Assembly: GCF_024713975.1 (NCBI RefSeq)
Contig: NC_091098.1
Span: 22,265,316-22,329,315, forward strand
Length of the DNA: 64,000 nucleotides
DNA from: Paralichthys olivaceus
Taxonomy: Eukaryota; Chordata; Actinopteri; Pleuronectiformes; Paralichthyidae
Direction: 5' to 3'
Shown here: positions 62,101 to 64,000 of the stretch, in pieces
Layout of the letters: each line of letters opens with the position of its first letter
Numbering within the stretch: position 1 is the stretch's first letter
Position numbers and translations under genes: made by a program
The notes under the pieces: model-generated
The model's input: only the letters and a program-made list of their open reading frames with translations
Told to the model about the DNA's origin: nothing
Databases searched by the model: none

Positions 62101-62371
62101 CACAACCACAACTCCCACTACCACAACAACTACTCCAACTACCACAACAACTACCACAACTCCAACAACCACAACAACCACTCCAACTACCACAACCACA
62201 ACAAACAGTGATAACGGTCAAGGTGCCTGTAATGGAGCGACCTCTGGGCTTTTCCCCAATCCCTTAGATCCAACTTCTTATTACAACTGTGGCTTTGATG
62301 GAGCGCACCTCCAACAATGTCCAGCAGGATTGGTCTTCAAAACAAGCTGTAGTTGCTGCAACTATCCCTAA
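56125..62371 (+). CDS. Copy C: dead chitinase-like protein with long Thr/Pro mucin domain
   Basis: Predicted secreted protein of 1,494 aa. Exons: 56125-56149, 56387-56413, 56554-56758, 56850-56906, 57294-57459, 57555-57679, 57775-57898, 57983-58165, 58461-58577, 58696-58828, 59049-62371. Phases are identical to chia and copies A/B. The signal peptide begins MHNIILTAG. The catalytic motif is DGLNLDWM (57376-57399) and GGW is GGT. This copy keeps LTYDFHG, with the Tyr lost in A and B. Exon 11 (3.3 kb) encodes about 1,050 residues of PTTTTTT-type repeats and then a six-cysteine CBM14 domain identical in residues to copy B ([11 protein letters not shown]...CSCCNYP). The frame across the repeat was checked by exon phase, by total length (1,495 codons) and by reading the first about 550 bases. 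Confidence 0.9.
59055..62205 (+). repeat. Coding 21-bp minisatellite, copy C
   Basis: About 3.15 kb. It shows higher-order structure: a block marked by 'actactcaaactaccacaac' followed by 'aactctaacaaccacaactc' recurs at about 60865, 61080, 61555 and 61702. The last two are a 147-bp (7 x 21) direct duplication with essentially no differences (about 61537-61683 and 61684-61830). Confidence 0.95.
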
Positions 62372-64000
62372 AAACTTGCAGGTTATATTTTAATATTTAT
62401 CCTTATCCACTGAAGGGGTCACTGTCACAAGTCAGTATAAGTACAATTTCTTATGATCATTGCGTGTTTTGTTTTCAGCCTCACTAATCTTCACTTAATT
62501 TTAAAACATAATTGATACTTTATCATTAACATTTAATCTAATTTAATTTGCTTCATTATATGGTCGGTGCATATATTAGTATATATTTATATAGTGAGCT
62601 TAACTTTCATACATTTTCATCAATATTACTAAATATTCAATAATGACTTACAAATGAAAGTTTCTAATATTTTGTTTCCTTTTGTTTGAAGTTTTATAAT
62701 TGGTTGGTAGTGTTGGTTTGTATTTGTCTATCAGAGATAAGAGGCCCAGTAACGTGGAAAGAATCCATTAAATTCCATTTAACTATTTCCATATCACAAT
62801 CTCTCTCTCTAATCTCTTCTTTTTGCTTGTCTTATAACAGATATATCACGTCATTTTTGTGTCACTTTATTTATTATTTATTTAAGTAAAGTCTTGTTTT
62901 GTGGCTGTAAAGAATAAACCTGAACCTAAACCTTAATTCTTCATTGCTTGCTGTGATACTGAACACTCAACTTTCATGTAAAGCAGAACTGATGACAGAC
63001 AGAGATTAGGCAATGTTTGGGGTGGCCCAATAAGTTTTGCTCTGACCCACGATAAATAATAAACCCCCAACACAAATACATTCCACATGTATAATACATC
63101 ACAGCAGAGGCTGAAAGTGCTTACTGCTCACATGTTCACATCATTAAAGAAAACACGCCTCCAAACCAGATTCAAGATGAGGAATTAATGGATGTGAAAA
63201 TAGTTTGTTCCATAGATGAAGCGTGAATTGATTGATCAATAAAATGAGTTGACCTGTTTGGGTATACTTCGACGAGCTGCCTGTGTATGATGTTTTGACA
63301 TCGATTTGAAAGAAAAAATAATAATTGGGATGCTTCAGGATTGGGAGCAGACAAGTCGGTACAGGCTGTACCATGCTGTTCTTGGGTAAGCATGTCAAAA
63401 CAACCTAATAAAAAGCATTGAACTGGCAATTATGTCCCTGCACCTGCTTTGTGTATCCCAATAAGTAATACTAGCTTTTTGAAGTTGTAATAATGCCATT
63501 TCATAAAAATGTCATGACATAATTATAAACACTAGTGCAACGACCTGGCCTTTTTGAAGTGGGAATTTTGCTTGGTCTGTATTGATGCTCAGCTACTTCA
63601 GAATTAATAAGTGAAGCATTGCGTTATATAACAGTAGCATGACCTCTCGCAGAATGCATGCTTGCTGCTTCACTTAAATATTATTATTCTAGCTCGGCAT
63701 TAGGTTTCCATTTTTGTTTTTTTTTTAAAGTGTGCCTAGTTTCATTTTAGCATGCTGCAAGGCTAATCTAGGGAACAGCCAAAGAATGGAGCCATCCACG
63801 TAGGGCTGGGCGATATGGACAAAAATCTCATCACTAAATTTTCTTTTTTTCATATCAGTCGATATTGACATATATCGTGATATAAATCAAATGACCAAAA
63901 AGGTAATTTACGTTTTTTTTGCCAGTAGTGCTTATGTTAAATGTTCTTAAGTACAATCGTCTGACATGAAGCATGGCGAAGTCATGTGCTCAGACGTGAT
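62372..64000. other. 3' flank of copy C to window end
   Basis: AATAAA at 62913-62918 is a good polyadenylation signal within 'gctgtaaagaataaacctg'. After about 63115 the sequence is unrelated to units A and B. No coding exon is supported. Confidence 0.55.
63803..64000. mobile_element. Transposon-like element end, runs off the window
   Basis: 'gtagggctgggcgatatgga' with 'tatcgtgatataaat' is the recognisable start of a very common fish/vertebrate non-autonomous DNA transposon. It is incomplete because the window ends. Confidence 0.55.

Larger units (their letters stand above)
52773..63115 (+). repeat. Segmental duplication unit C
   Basis: Third copy of the unit. Similarity to A is still seen at 'catcacagcagagg' (63098 versus 40790) and is lost soon after. 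It contains a C-specific segment at 54532-54817 and a SINE-bearing segment around 54990-55700 that A and B lack. Confidence 0.87.

Noticed and set aside
30916-62371. Copies A-C as chitinase pseudogenes
   Set aside because: All 33 coding exons keep splice sites and phase, signal peptides are intact, and kilobases of repeat remain in frame. Loss of catalysis without loss of frame argues for functional non-enzymatic proteins.

Overview
The window looks like a compact teleost (ray-finned fish) chromosome. The genes are vertebrate, with many short GT-AG introns, and they are interspersed with short repeats typical of fish (SINE-like elements, a MITE with TTAA-type ends, hAT-like fragments). All genes that could be assembled lie on the + strand. 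Exon models were built by hand from splice sites, reading-frame phase and similarity to known families. No alignment or expression data were available.

Region 1 (1-7.6 kb): a pnpla8-like calcium-independent phospholipase A2 gamma, 8 coding exons, about 884 aa. The patatin motifs are intact and the N-terminal half carries four copies of an unusual HINxYF repeat. Region 2 (10.5-22.8 kb): a complete L1-family cell-adhesion gene, best matched to neurofascin (six Ig domains, four fibronectin III domains, one membrane helix, FIGQY ankyrin motif, IYSLA end). It includes a 12-nt RSLE microexon. Region 3 (23.1-25.8 kb): an ordinary acidic chitinase (chia type, 11 exons, 477 aa) with an intact DGLDLDWE catalytic motif and a C-terminal chitin-binding domain.

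Region 4 (29.1-63.1 kb): three large direct segmental duplications of about 9-12 kb. Each carries a chitinase-like gene with the same 11-exon plan. In all three the catalytic motif reads DGLNLDWM, so the general acid Glu is Met and the enzyme should be inactive. In each, the last exon has been invaded by a 21-bp minisatellite encoding PTTTTTT heptads. The Thr/Pro tract is about 1,730, 165 and 1,050 residues long in copies A, B and C, and a chitin-binding domain follows it. The predicted products (2,172, 604 and 1,494 aa) are secreted, probably heavily O-glycosylated, chitin-binding 'mucin chi-lectins'. All three share an upstream block with a perfect CRE palindrome and a non-coding first exon.

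A plausible reading is that one active chitinase was kept, while a tandem derivative lost catalysis, gained a mucin domain and was amplified, perhaps to coat or cross-link chitin in gut or skin mucus. The function is inference. The gene structures, lost catalytic residues and repeat expansion are read directly from the sequence.
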